Below, in pieces: positions 16,611-25,178 of a stretch of DNA of 62,293 bases. Position numbers and translations under genes: made by a program. The notes beneath the pieces were generated by a model. That model ran no database searches, was not told where the DNA came from, and was given only the letters and a program-made list of their open reading frames with translations. The DNA is taken from contig JAJYPP010000013.1 of NCBI GenBank assembly GCA_021795235.1, positions 1 through 62,293 on the forward strand. Direction: 5' to 3'. The first letter of the stretch is position 1. Each line of letters starts with the position of its first letter. This DNA comes from a bacterium. GTDB taxonomy: Bacteria; Chloroflexota; Dormibacteria; Aeolococcales; Bog-877.

Positions 16611-17918
16611 TCATCCGCGCACGCCATCGGTCAGGGCGAGCTGGTGCTCCATGACGTCCAGCCCGCGCATCAGCACTTCCTCTTCGATGTTGAGCGGCAT
16701 CAGGGTGCGCAGCACGTTGTGGTCGGGCCCCGCCCGCAGCAGCAACAGGCCTGCGTCCCGGCAGCCCTCCACCACCCGCTGGGCCAGATCGCCGGCTGGC
16801 TCCTTGGTGGCGCGGTCGTGAACCAGCTCCAGCCCCGCCATCGCCCCCAGGCAGCGGACATCGCCCACCGCCCGATAGTGGCGCTTCCAGTCCGCCATCC
16901 GCTCCTCCAGGATCGATCCCAGAACGCGGGCACGCTCCAGAAGGCCGCCCTCCGCCATCAGATCCAGGACGGCGACCGCAGCGGCGCAGGCCACGGGGTT
17001 GCCACCGAAGGTTCCACCCAGGCTCCCGGGGCCGGGTGCGTCCATGATGTCCGCTCGGCCCACCACCGCGGAGAGGGGCAAGCCCCCGGCCAGGCTCTTG
17101 GCGACCGTGATCAGGTCGGGCTCGACTCCGGAGTGCTCGATCGCGAAGGTGCGAGCGGTACGTCCCATGCCGCTCTGGACCTCGTCCGCAACCAGGACGA
17201 TGCGGTGGCGGTCGCAGAGCTGGCGCAGTCCGACCAGAAAATCCCTGGGCGCGGGGACGAAGCCGCCCTCTCCCAGCACGGGTTCGATCACCACGGCGGC
17301 CACCGTCTCCGGGGATAGTTCCTCTCGGAAGAGAGTCTCCAGAGCATTCAGCGACCGCTCAGCTGTCCACCCCCGGTACTCGTAGGGAAAGGGAGCTCTG
17401 TGAACCTCGCCGACAAAGGGTCCGAACCCCTCCTTGTAGGGCCGGTCGGTGCCGGTCATGCTCATGGTCATCAGGGTCCTGCCGTGGAAGGCTCCGGTGA
17501 AGGCGACCACGGCGGGTCTGCCGGTGTGCGCACGGGCGATCTTGACCGCGTTCTCGACCGCCTCCGCCCCGGAGTTGAGCAGGACCGCCTTCTTGGGCCG
17601 AGGTCCGGGCGCCAGGCTGGCGAGCCGCTCCACCACCTGCAGATAGGGCTCGTAGCCCGCCACCTGGAAAGAGGTGTGGATCAGACGGTCCAGCTGTCGG
17701 TGGGCCGCCCGCAGGACCTCGGGGTGGCCGTGGCCGACGTTGAGTACCCCTATCCCACCCGCGAAGTCGATGAATTCGCGACCGCCGACGCTCCAGAGCC
17801 GCGAGCCTTCGGCGTGGTCCACCACGATGGGGTGTGCGGGCACCATCGCCCGGGGAAGGTAACGGTTGGCGCGCTCGCCCCAAGCGGACTCATCGGGCTC
17901 TCCCAGCAACTCCAACAC
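16611..17918 (-). CDS. gabT: 4-aminobutyrate aminotransferase GabT-like
   Basis: 435 residues, class III PLP aminotransferase moving the amine of GABA (or a related omega-amino acid) to 2-oxoglutarate, yielding succinate semialdehyde. Visible motifs: IDFAGGIGVLNVGHGHP, LLNSGAEAVENAVKIAR, FTGAFHGRT, VIEPVLGEGGF, VADEVQSGMGRT and the Schiff-base Lys274 in ITVAKSLAGGLPLSA. These and the length match GabT rather than ornithine aminotransferase. It starts at GTG 17918, 6 nt after a TATTTT element and with no leader, and next to a palindrome (17932-17945). It heads the three-gene operon with the aldehyde dehydrogenase and FAD oxidase. Confidence 0.9.
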   Translation of the reverse strand: MLELLGEPDESAWGERANRYLPRAMVPAHPIVVDHAEGSRLWSVGGREFIDFAGGIGVLNVGHGHPEVLRAAHRQLDRLIHTSFQVAGYEPYLQVVERLASLAPGPRPKKAVLLNSGAEAVENAVKIARAHTGRPAVVAFTGAFHGRTLMTMSMTGTDRPYKEGFGPFVGEVHRAPFPYEYRGWTAERSLNALETLFREELSPETVAAVVIEPVLGEGGFVPAPRDFLVGLRQLCDRHRIVLVADEVQSGMGRTARTFAIEHSGVEPDLITVAKSLAGGLPLSAVVGRADIMDAPGPGSLGGTFGGNPVACAAAVAVLDLMAEGGLLERARVLGSILEERMADWKRHYRAVGDVRCLGAMAGLELVHDRATKEPAGDLAQRVVEGCRDAGLLLLRAGPDHNVLRTLMPLNIEEEVLMRGLDVMEHQLALTDGVRG

Positions 17919-17930
17919 ACCTCGAAAATA
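17916..17930 (-). promoter_or_regulatory. Leaderless promoter of the gabT operon
   Basis: On the minus strand TATTTT (17930-17925) precedes GTG 17918 by 6 nt. The operator-like palindrome abuts it on the upstream side. Confidence 0.55.
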
Positions 17931-17931
17931 C

Positions 17932-17945
17932 CCACTGCTCAGTGG
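17932..17945. promoter_or_regulatory. Palindromic operator candidate before gabT
   Basis: CCACTG-CT-CAGTGG, a perfect 6-bp inverted repeat directly upstream of the gabT -10-like element, in the 55-bp gap behind the PucR regulator gene. It could be the regulator's binding site or a short terminator for the regulator. Confidence 0.45.
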
Positions 17946-17973
17946 TCATCGGTATGTGGCTGAGACCAAGAAA

Positions 17974-19641
17974 TCACTCCTGGGGATTGTGTGCAAGTGA
18001 CATGAGGCGGGCCGCCAGCTGCAACTGGAACCGCCACTCGGGGGCTGCGAGGTCTGCCTTCAGCAGATCTGCGGCACGGTCAAGACGGTAGCGCAGGGTG
18101 TTGGGATGTATGTGGAGGCGGGTGGACGTGTGGCGCTGGTGAAATCCGTCCTCCGCCAGCGCCACCAGAGTAGTGAGCAGGATCCCACCTCCCCGGGCTC
18201 GGCGCAGCGGTCCGAAGAGTTGATCCAGGAACGCGTCGCGGGCCTCCAGATCGCCGCCCAACACACGCTCGATAAGCATCTCCTCGTAGTGACGGACCTC
18301 GCCCGCCGGGACCTGGTCGAGGATCGACAGCGCCTCCCGATAGCTCCGCCTCACCCCGGCCGTTCCGGGATGCTCCCGACCCAGGGCCAGAGAGCACCCC
18401 GACAGACCGGGAAAGGAAGACGTCCGCCCAGCGGCGGCAGGTACCAGGAAGATCACCCGATTGAGGCGGCTCGAGGTGACGGCCACGCCGCCTCGCACGC
18501 TCAGCAGTTGGCTCACCCGGTCCGCCAGACGGTCTCGGCGGAGCACGTCCTCGCGGCTGAGCGGCAGTCGCGCTGGCAGAGCGGCGACGCCCACCCGGTA
18601 TTTGGCGTCGATGTCGAAGCCGAGCAGTCGGGCCCGCTCCTGGCTGTAGGCACCAGACTCGACCATTCCCTCCAGCAGGGCATCGAGAAAGCTCGCGCCC
18701 AGGCGCAGCTCCACCATCGCCACCTGGCGCTGGCTGGCGATGTGCAGGGCTGCCACGGTGGCCGCATGCTCGGCGGCGCGCAGATGCAGCTCGCTGAGCT
18801 CGCCCCTGCCCTCCACTATCCAGACCGTCCCCAAAAACTCCCCCCGCAGCCAGATGGGGCACACTACTCGGCTGGCCAGGTCGAGATCCGGGCTGGCCGG
18901 AATACGCACCGGGCCAGGGCTGTTGCGGACCCGGTCCAGGTGTCCGGCGGATTGCAGGTGGCGCAGCACCGGGCCGGGCGTTCTGCCCTTGGCGAGCGTG
19001 GCCTGACGCACGGGATCGGATTCTGCGGTCGCGCTCCAGTGGGCCAGCAGGCGCCCGTCCGGGTCCTCCAGGGTGATGTCCCGGTGGATCAGGGAGCCCA
19101 GGGTGTCCACCAGATCCTGCAGGCTGCCAGCGGTCACCGCCGCCTTGGTCAGCTCCCGGTGGATGACCGCCGACTGCTCTATCACTCGGAGCTGCTCCAG
19201 CATGATCGCCGAGTTCACCGCCCTGGTCACGCTGTTGAATGGCACCTTCCAGGGGATCTCCACCAGGGGGAGACCCTCCCGATCCGCCTGCTCCTTGGCT
19301 ACGGGCGGGAAGTGCTCCAGGTACTTGGGAACCGCCAGCAGCACCCCCGCCAAATTTCGAGCCGCCAGTTCACGGATCAGCTGACGCTGCTGCTCGTCCT
19401 CCAGGGGCCAGCTGATGCCGGTGGTCAGCAGCAGCTGGCCCTGGCCCACCCAGGGCAGAGGGTCGGGGATGTCCACCACGTCCGCCCAGCGGACATCCCG
19501 GCCCACCCCGGAAGCTCCCGCCACCACGGTAGCTTCGGCGAGGGGCTCCAAGGATAGTGCCTGTGCCAGGCTCATCGCCCCAGAACTCGACGCTGGTCGC
19601 GCCGAACCCAGCTGCGCCGTCATCGCGACGGCCCCCGACAT
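17974..19641 (-). CDS. PucR-family transcriptional regulator
   Basis: 555 residues from ATG 19641, which has GGGGAG 5 bp upstream (the frame is open to 19743). The N-terminal PucR sensory domain covers about residues 20-150 (DVRWADVVDIPDPLPWVGQGQLLLTTG in two parts), a GAF-like middle domain about 185-300, a CdaR-type region to about 470, and the C-terminal PucR helix-turn-helix (STRLHIHPNTLRYRLDRAADLL). Regulators of this class sense purine, amine or amino-acid pathway intermediates. It precedes gabT in the same orientation and probably controls this island; the palindromes at 17932, 21497 and 23000 are possible sites. Ligand unknown. Confidence 0.88.
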   Translation of the reverse strand: MSGAVAMTAQLGSARPASSSGAMSLAQALSLEPLAEATVVAGASGVGRDVRWADVVDIPDPLPWVGQGQLLLTTGISWPLEDEQQRQLIRELAARNLAGVLLAVPKYLEHFPPVAKEQADREGLPLVEIPWKVPFNSVTRAVNSAIMLEQLRVIEQSAVIHRELTKAAVTAGSLQDLVDTLGSLIHRDITLEDPDGRLLAHWSATAESDPVRQATLAKGRTPGPVLRHLQSAGHLDRVRNSPGPVRIPASPDLDLASRVVCPIWLRGEFLGTVWIVEGRGELSELHLRAAEHAATVAALHIASQRQVAMVELRLGASFLDALLEGMVESGAYSQERARLLGFDIDAKYRVGVAALPARLPLSREDVLRRDRLADRVSQLLSVRGGVAVTSSRLNRVIFLVPAAAGRTSSFPGLSGCSLALGREHPGTAGVRRSYREALSILDQVPAGEVRHYEEMLIERVLGGDLEARDAFLDQLFGPLRRARGGGILLTTLVALAEDGFHQRHTSTRLHIHPNTLRYRLDRAADLLKADLAAPEWRFQLQLAARLMSLAHNPQE

Positions 19642-19794
19642 GAGCTCTCCCCACCGAGCACCACCATCACCAAGCGGCTCCGACCTCCCCAGCCTAGAGA
19701 CGGCCACCCTACCACTCAATTCGGCCCGCAGCGGGCGGATCATACCAGCGCCCGGGCCCCACCGCGAAGCCCGGGCGCCAGCAGGGGCGCGGGA

Positions 19795-21165
19795 TCAGGA
19801 ACGAAGCGCGCGCGCCATCTCTTCGAAGTTGTCCACGTAGCGCTGGACATCAGCCTCGGTGTGCTGGACCGAGAGCGTCCAGTTCTCCTCCGCCCCGGGT
19901 GCCATCAGCACGCCGCGATTCGATTGGTAGAGCCAGGAGAGGTAGGAGTACGCCTTGTCGATCTGGAGGTAGTCGCGGTAGTTCCGCACCGGATCGCGAC
20001 GATAGGTAACGCACCCACGGGCGCCGATGGTGATCACGTGGAAGGGCAGCTCGTGTTCGCCGATCACCCGCTCAAGTCCCCCTCGGAGCACCTCGTCCAG
20101 GGCCTCGAAGTGGGCGTAGGCCAGCGGTGTCAACACCTCCATCAGGGTGGCCCTGGAAGCCGCCATCGTGAGGGCGTTGCCGTTGAATGTTCCCATCTGG
20201 CTCACCCGGCCCTCGGCCACCAGGGCCATGACGTCGGCGCGCGCGCCTACGGCCCCGCAGGGTAGCCCACCCCCTATCGCCTTGGCCAGGCACACGATGT
20301 CCGGCACCACGGAGAAGGTCTCGGTGGCCCCACCGGAGGAGAGCGTGACCCCCGTCTTCACCTCGTCGAATATCAGCAGCGCCTGGTGACGGTGGGCGAT
20401 CTCCTTCAAGCCCTGCAGGTAGCCGGCTTGGGGCAGGACCATCCCGATGTTCATCATGGCCGGCTCCACGATGATGCAGGCGATCTCGCCGGGATGCTGG
20501 GCGAAGGCGCGCTCCGCAGCTTCCAGATCGTTGAACGGGATGACGGTCACCAGCTCGACCACGGCCTTGGGGATGCCCTCTGATTGGGGTACGGAGTTGG
20601 GCGCATCAGCCGGTCCCATCAGCTCAGGCTTGGGCTCCACCGACACCATCAGGGAGTCGTGATGGCCGTGGTAAGTGGCTTCGATCTTCACCACCCTCTC
20701 CCGGCCGGTGAACCCCCTGGCCATCCGGATCGCGTCCAGGGTGGTCTCGGTGCCGCTGTTGGCGAATCGCCACTGCGGCTGCTGGAACCGTCTCGACAGC
20801 TCCTCGGCAACCACGATGAAGTCCTCGGTCGGTTGGGCGAAATGAGTTCCGTCACCCGCCCGACGGCGGATCGCCTCCACCAAGGCGGGGTGGGCGTGTC
20901 CGACCACGTTGACCCCGAAACCATTGTGGAAGTCGGCGTATTGGTTGCCATCAGCGTCCCATACCTGACTGCCCTGGCCGCGGTCGACGAAGATCGGGTA
21001 GGGAGGGCTGTCCTGAAACGATGACGGAACACCGCCAGGGCTGTGCAGGCGAGCCCGCTCCACCAGACCGTGCGACTTGGGGCGGCGGCGGCGGAACTCG
21101 TCCTCCTCCCGCGCTGTCAGTTCGGCGATCCTGGCCGAGGCCGGGGCCTCACCGGTCATGCTCAT
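19795..21165 (-). CDS. Class III aminotransferase, glutamate-1-semialdehyde aminomutase-like
   Basis: 456 residues from ATG 21165, with AAGGAG 7 bp upstream. PLP-binding fold type I: FHNGFGVNVVGHAHP, FANSGTETTLDAIRMAR, YHGHHDSL, IVEPAMMNIG, LIFDEVKTG and Lys295 in LAKAIGGGLPCGA. The pattern is that of HemL-like proteins, but the C-terminus and the missing GTxxGNP-type segment (here GTFNGNAL) suggest a catabolic relative rather than the heme enzyme; no other early tetrapyrrole gene is near. It leads the minus-strand block containing the PucR regulator and gabT, so a role in amine or omega-amino-acid transamination is likely. Confidence 0.85.
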   Translation of the reverse strand: MSMTGEAPASARIAELTAREEDEFRRRRPKSHGLVERARLHSPGGVPSSFQDSPPYPIFVDRGQGSQVWDADGNQYADFHNGFGVNVVGHAHPALVEAIRRRAGDGTHFAQPTEDFIVVAEELSRRFQQPQWRFANSGTETTLDAIRMARGFTGRERVVKIEATYHGHHDSLMVSVEPKPELMGPADAPNSVPQSEGIPKAVVELVTVIPFNDLEAAERAFAQHPGEIACIIVEPAMMNIGMVLPQAGYLQGLKEIAHRHQALLIFDEVKTGVTLSSGGATETFSVVPDIVCLAKAIGGGLPCGAVGARADVMALVAEGRVSQMGTFNGNALTMAASRATLMEVLTPLAYAHFEALDEVLRGGLERVIGEHELPFHVITIGARGCVTYRRDPVRNYRDYLQIDKAYSYLSWLYQSNRGVLMAPGAEENWTLSVQHTEADVQRYVDNFEEMARALRS

Positions 21166-21570
21166 CACAAAACTCCTTAACTGGGCTCCGCTCTCGACGA
21201 AGCCGAATCCTTGCTTGGTGCTCGGGTGGACCGATCTGCTTCGAGTGAGCAGCGGCCCACCGTGGCGACTCCCACTCGTCGACAGCTTGGGGCCAGGTCA
21301 GGTGGGAGCAGAAGGAGGCCTCCGCCTGGCCAGGGCGCTCCTGCCCCCGACGACGCGGTCCGGTGCCTGCCCGGCCCAGGTGGTAGCGGCTGGTGGTCGG
21401 GACCCGCCCGACAGGGCCACATGGCGGGAAAGACGGCGTATAGGCATCGCCTCCACTCTAGGCGTGGCGTGAGAGGTCCGCCATGTGTTTCTCTGCCAGT
21501 TTCTGCTCTGCAAACTGTGCTCCTTGGACAATGCGTAAGGCAGGGGCGATCCACCTATCATCGTGCGGAA
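21166..21570. other. Divergent regulatory region between aminotransferase and FAD oxidase
   Basis: 405 bp with no protein-like frame. It holds the ribosome site of the minus-strand aminotransferase, the inverted repeat at 21497-21517, and a TATCAT element before the plus-strand oxidase. The last 100 bp are less GC-rich than their surroundings, as expected for a promoter. Confidence 0.6.
21497..21517. promoter_or_regulatory. Inverted-repeat operator candidate before the second FAD oxidase
   Basis: CAGTTT-N9-AAACTG, perfect 6-bp arms, 39 bp upstream of the TATCAT element. Confidence 0.4.
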
Positions 21571-21573
21571 GTG
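21556..21573 (+). promoter_or_regulatory. Near-leaderless promoter of the second FAD oxidase
   Basis: TATCAT at 21556-21561 lies 9 nt before GTG 21571, which would give a leader of only a few bases. Confidence 0.4.
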
Positions 21574-22974
21574 GCTGAATCCATCTCGGTCCCCTACGCT
21601 CCCAGGCAGGCTCCAGGGTTCTGGATGGAGGATGCGGGCCCCTCCATCCCACGGCCTCCCTTGAATGGATCTGTCCAGGTTGACGTGGTGATCGTGGGAG
21701 CTGGATTCACCGGGCTCTGGACCGCGTATGAGCTGCTGCGGCGAGACCCATCCCTGAAGGTGACGGTGCTCGAGAGGGAGACAGTGGGTTTCGGCGCTTC
21801 CGGCCGCAATGGGAGCTGGTGTGTCCCAGAGCTTAATTCCGGCCCCGCGCTGCTGGCGCGCAGGTTCGGACGGGAGCGCACCCTCGAGCTCTACCAGGCC
21901 ATGTGCGACACGGTCGACCAGATCGGACGGACCTGCGAGCGGGAGAGCATTCCCGCCAGCTTCGAGAAGGCAGGGATGCTGCTGGTGGCCAGGGGGCCCG
22001 GCCAGCTGCCGGCTCTGCGGGCGACGCAACGGGAGTATGAGGAGCACGGGTTGGGTGACAACCACCATCTGGTGGGACCCACCGATGTCCAGGGGCTTCC
22101 CTGGGTGGCGGGAATGGAGGCCGCCATCTTCACCCCCGAAGGGGCTTGCCTCCACCCCGGCCGGCTGGTCAGGGGGCTGGCGGCGGCGGTCGAGCGCCGG
22201 GGAGGGGTCATCCACGAGGGGACGCCTGTCACCTCGGTCGTCACGGGCAGCAGGCCGGCGGTTGAGACCTCCTTCGGGCGAGTCCAGGCGAAGGTGGTGG
22301 TGCTGGCCCTGGAGGCATACCTGACGGAGTTTCCAGGCGAGCACCGACGCGTGTTGCCAATCTACTCCCTGATCGATGTGACCGAGCCCCTCTCAGACCA
22401 GCAGCTCGCTCAGATCAACTGGAGGACTCGGGTTTGCGTTTCGTCGATGCGACTCACCGTCGATTACCTGGCCCTCACCCCTGACCGCCGGGTCCTGGTG
22501 GGCGGCCGGGGAGCGCCCTACCGGTTCGGCTCCAAGATCACCGGTGGAAGTGAGACCCACGCGGGGACCCATGTTGGCCTGCGCACAATGTTTCGGAGCT
22601 GGTTTCCGGAGTTGGGGGAGGTGCGCTTCACCCACTCCTGGGGCGGGGTCTTGGGAATGCCGCGCGACTGGATCCCTCAGGTCCGTCTGGACCGGTCCAC
22701 GGGCGTCGCCACCGCTTATGGCTACACCGGCCACGGGGTTGCCACCGCAAGCCTGGCGGGACGGATCCTGGCCAGCCTCATCACCGGAACCGACTCTTCG
22801 CTGACCGAGCTGCCCATCGTGGGACACCGCTCCAAACTCTGGGAGTCCGAGCCAATGAGGTGGCTGGCCGTGCGCTACACCCAGTCAGCGCTGGCCCGTC
22901 TCGATGCCCGAACAGAGGCAGGCGGCAGGCCACCCTCGGGGAGGACGATCGCTGAGAGGCTAGCGTCCCACTGA
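21571..22974 (+). CDS. FAD-dependent amine oxidoreductase (PuuB/DAO family), second copy
   Basis: 467 residues from GTG 21571 (the frame is open further upstream but not protein-like). FAD site [20 protein letters not shown] near residue 35, VLERETVGFGASGRNGSW, and the C-terminal GYTGHGVATASLAGRILA. It shares the layout and much of the N-terminal wording of the oxidase at 13717 ([22 protein letters not shown]), so the two are paralogues. Family members deaminate gamma-glutamylputrescine, sarcosine or similar amines using O2. Its own promoter and operator suggest separate control from the gabT operon. Confidence 0.88.
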   Translation: MAESISVPYAPRQAPGFWMEDAGPSIPRPPLNGSVQVDVVIVGAGFTGLWTAYELLRRDPSLKVTVLERETVGFGASGRNGSWCVPELNSGPALLARRFGRERTLELYQAMCDTVDQIGRTCERESIPASFEKAGMLLVARGPGQLPALRATQREYEEHGLGDNHHLVGPTDVQGLPWVAGMEAAIFTPEGACLHPGRLVRGLAAAVERRGGVIHEGTPVTSVVTGSRPAVETSFGRVQAKVVVLALEAYLTEFPGEHRRVLPIYSLIDVTEPLSDQQLAQINWRTRVCVSSMRLTVDYLALTPDRRVLVGGRGAPYRFGSKITGGSETHAGTHVGLRTMFRSWFPELGEVRFTHSWGGVLGMPRDWIPQVRLDRSTGVATAYGYTGHGVATASLAGRILASLITGTDSSLTELPIVGHRSKLWESEPMRWLAVRYTQSALARLDARTEAGGRPPSGRTIAERLASH

Positions 22975-22999
22975 GCGTCCGTCCTGCGCCGATCACGGG

Positions 23000-23018
23000 A
23001 TTGTGGCCCCTCCACAAT
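23000..23018. promoter_or_regulatory. Inverted-repeat operator candidate before the ABC transporter operon
   Basis: ATTGTGG-N5-CCACAAT, perfect 7-bp arms, followed at 23021 by TTGACT that could be a -35 element. It lies in the 265-bp gap before the solute-binding protein gene. The rest of that gap shows no gene. Confidence 0.45.
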
Positions 23019-23239
23019 TCTTGACTTTGGGATTTGGGCTACCGAGACATGGACCCGCCACGGGTTCGAACCTACAGTCGGGAGGTTCCCGGCGACGTCG
23101 GATTGGCGAGCCCATTGAACCAGGAGATGTACGGTCCGAAGCGGCGCGATTGGCAACCTGCATCCTGAGCTCTTGATGGCCCCTCCGATCCGATCGGTCG
23201 TTCCAGAGATCGGGCGGAAGGAAGTGTGAGGAGCAGTCG

Positions 23240-25168
23240 ATGAGAGCAACTCCGGGAGCGAAGGGGGGGCCCGATCGGGCCCCGAGTGGACCAGGGCTGG
23301 GACGGGCGCTGCGGACCATCCGGCGGCTGCCCGGGCGCCGCCACACCGGGGCCATCGCACTGCTCGCAGGGCTGGGGGTCCTGTTGGCAGCGTGCGGCAG
23401 CACCGCCGCCCCCTCGCCCAGCAACAGCATCGCCCAGACGCCCGCCACTGGAGGCACCCCGACCACCGGTGGGATCGCCAGCTACGCGCTTCCCATCGGA
23501 GAGGACTTCTCCTGGATCTTCCCGATCGAGAACCAGGCCAACTACGAGGACTGGAACTCCAACGTGGAGGGGGGGATGTGGCGGCCGCTGTACTTCGCCG
23601 GTGGCCCGGGGAAGTCAGGTGTCAACTACAGCCTGTCGCTCGCCAACCCGCCCGTCTACTCCAACGGCAACAGGACCGTCACCGTGACCCTGAAGAAGGG
23701 CTACACCTGGTCGGACGGGACCCCGGTGACAACGGCCGATGTGCGCCTGTTCTTCGAGCTTCTGGCGGCCGGCAAGAACAAGGACGGGGCCTATCTCCCC
23801 GGCGAGATGCCGGACGACATCAGCAGCATCTCCTACAACACCCCCTACCAGTTCACCCTGCACCTGAACCACACTTACAACCCCCAGTGGTTCACCGGCA
23901 ACCAGCTGACCTGGATCTATCCCATGCCCCAGCAGGCTTGGGACAGGACCTGCCTCAGCTGCGCCGACGGGCACAACGCCTCGACCCCGGCGGGCGCCAA
24001 GGCGGTCTTCAACTTCCTCTACGGGCAGTCGAAGAAGCTGAGCACCTACGCCACCAACCCTCTCTGGAAGGTGGTCGACGGTCCCTGGGTCATCAAGTCC
24101 TTCGACCCCACCACCTACACCGCCCAGTTCTCAGCCAACCCCCATTACACCGGCGCGGGCAAGCCCCGGCTCAGCGGCTACCAGATCTACAGCTTCCCCT
24201 CCGACACCTCTGAGGTGGACGCATTGCGCTCGGGAGCAGTCACCTTCGGATTCCTTCCGTTCACGGACATCTCCCTGGCCAGCTACTTCAAGCGGCACGG
24301 CTACACCGTCACCCCCTGGCCGGTGTTCTACAACGAGACGGTGGAACTCGGCTTCACGAACAAGACCTGGGGACCGCTGGTCAAACAGCTCTACATCAGG
24401 CAGGCACTGCAGCATCTGATCGACGAGCAGCTGTACCTGCAGCGGACCCTGCACGGCTTTGGCCTTCCCGTCTACGGTCCGGCACCCAATTACCCCGGCT
24501 CGAACCTGGTCAGCCCCCAGACTCGCACCGACCCCTACCCCTACAGCATCTCCTCAGCCAAGCAGTTGCTGGCTGCCCACGGCTGGGCCCAGGGGTCCGG
24601 CGGGATCGACGTCTGCAAGCGTCCGGGCACGGCCAGCAACGAGTGTGGCGCGGGGATCGCCAAGGGCAAGCAGCTGAGCCTCCTCTTCATGTACGCGACG
24701 GGGACCCCGAGCTTCCTGGCCCAGGTTGAGGCTTTCGCCACTGCGGCCAAGTCGGCGGGGATCGGGATCACCCTGGACGGGCAAACGGAGAACACCATGT
24801 TCTCCATCGGCGGCACCTGCCCCAACTCCCCGCCCTGCAACTGGGGGCTGCTCGCGTACAGCGGCTTCATGTGGGACTTCGGCCAGTATGAGATCCTCCC
24901 CGTGGGCGGCAACCAGTTCGGCCAGGGGAACTACTGGGCAGGCGGCTACAGCTCCACCACCGCCCAGAAACTCATCAACGCGGCCCACACCCAGCCCGGA
25001 CTGCCGTCTCTGTACGCCGTCGAGAACTATCTTTCCAAGAACGAAGCCTCCCTCTGGTGGCCGGTCGCCGACTACGAGATAGTGGTCGCCAAGAACAACC
25101 TGCGCGGCTGGTATCCGTTGAACCCGTACGCCAACTACCATCCCTCCAGCTGGTACTTCATCAAGTAG
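23240..25168 (+). CDS. Family-5 solute-binding lipoprotein of an ABC importer
   Basis: 642 residues. A basic leader ends in a lipobox LLAAC with Cys52 as the lipidated residue, followed by an Ala/Ser/Pro-rich tether. The mature part carries SBP_bac_5 features: TVTLKKGYTWSDGTPVTTADV near 150, a central NPLWKVVDGPWVIKSF, and the second lobe with VKQLYIRQALQHLIDE. Such proteins bind oligopeptides, dipeptides or amine compounds outside the membrane. GAGGAG is placed 7 bp before ATG 23240. It is followed by an amidohydrolase and two permeases; no ATPase gene is present in this cluster. Confidence 0.92.
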   Translation: MRATPGAKGGPDRAPSGPGLGRALRTIRRLPGRRHTGAIALLAGLGVLLAACGSTAAPSPSNSIAQTPATGGTPTTGGIASYALPIGEDFSWIFPIENQANYEDWNSNVEGGMWRPLYFAGGPGKSGVNYSLSLANPPVYSNGNRTVTVTLKKGYTWSDGTPVTTADVRLFFELLAAGKNKDGAYLPGEMPDDISSISYNTPYQFTLHLNHTYNPQWFTGNQLTWIYPMPQQAWDRTCLSCADGHNASTPAGAKAVFNFLYGQSKKLSTYATNPLWKVVDGPWVIKSFDPTTYTAQFSANPHYTGAGKPRLSGYQIYSFPSDTSEVDALRSGAVTFGFLPFTDISLASYFKRHGYTVTPWPVFYNETVELGFTNKTWGPLVKQLYIRQALQHLIDEQLYLQRTLHGFGLPVYGPAPNYPGSNLVSPQTRTDPYPYSISSAKQLLAAHGWAQGSGGIDVCKRPGTASNECGAGIAKGKQLSLLFMYATGTPSFLAQVEAFATAAKSAGIGITLDGQTENTMFSIGGTCPNSPPCNWGLLAYSGFMWDFGQYEILPVGGNQFGQGNYWAGGYSSTTAQKLINAAHTQPGLPSLYAVENYLSKNEASLWWPVADYEIVVAKNNLRGWYPLNPYANYHPSSWYFIK

Positions 25169-25178
25169 GGGGCGCTCC

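Noticed and set aside
23050-23078. T-loop-like GGGTTCGAACC suggesting a tRNA
   Set aside because: The flanking bases do not form the five-pair T stem, and no anticodon or acceptor arms are present around it.
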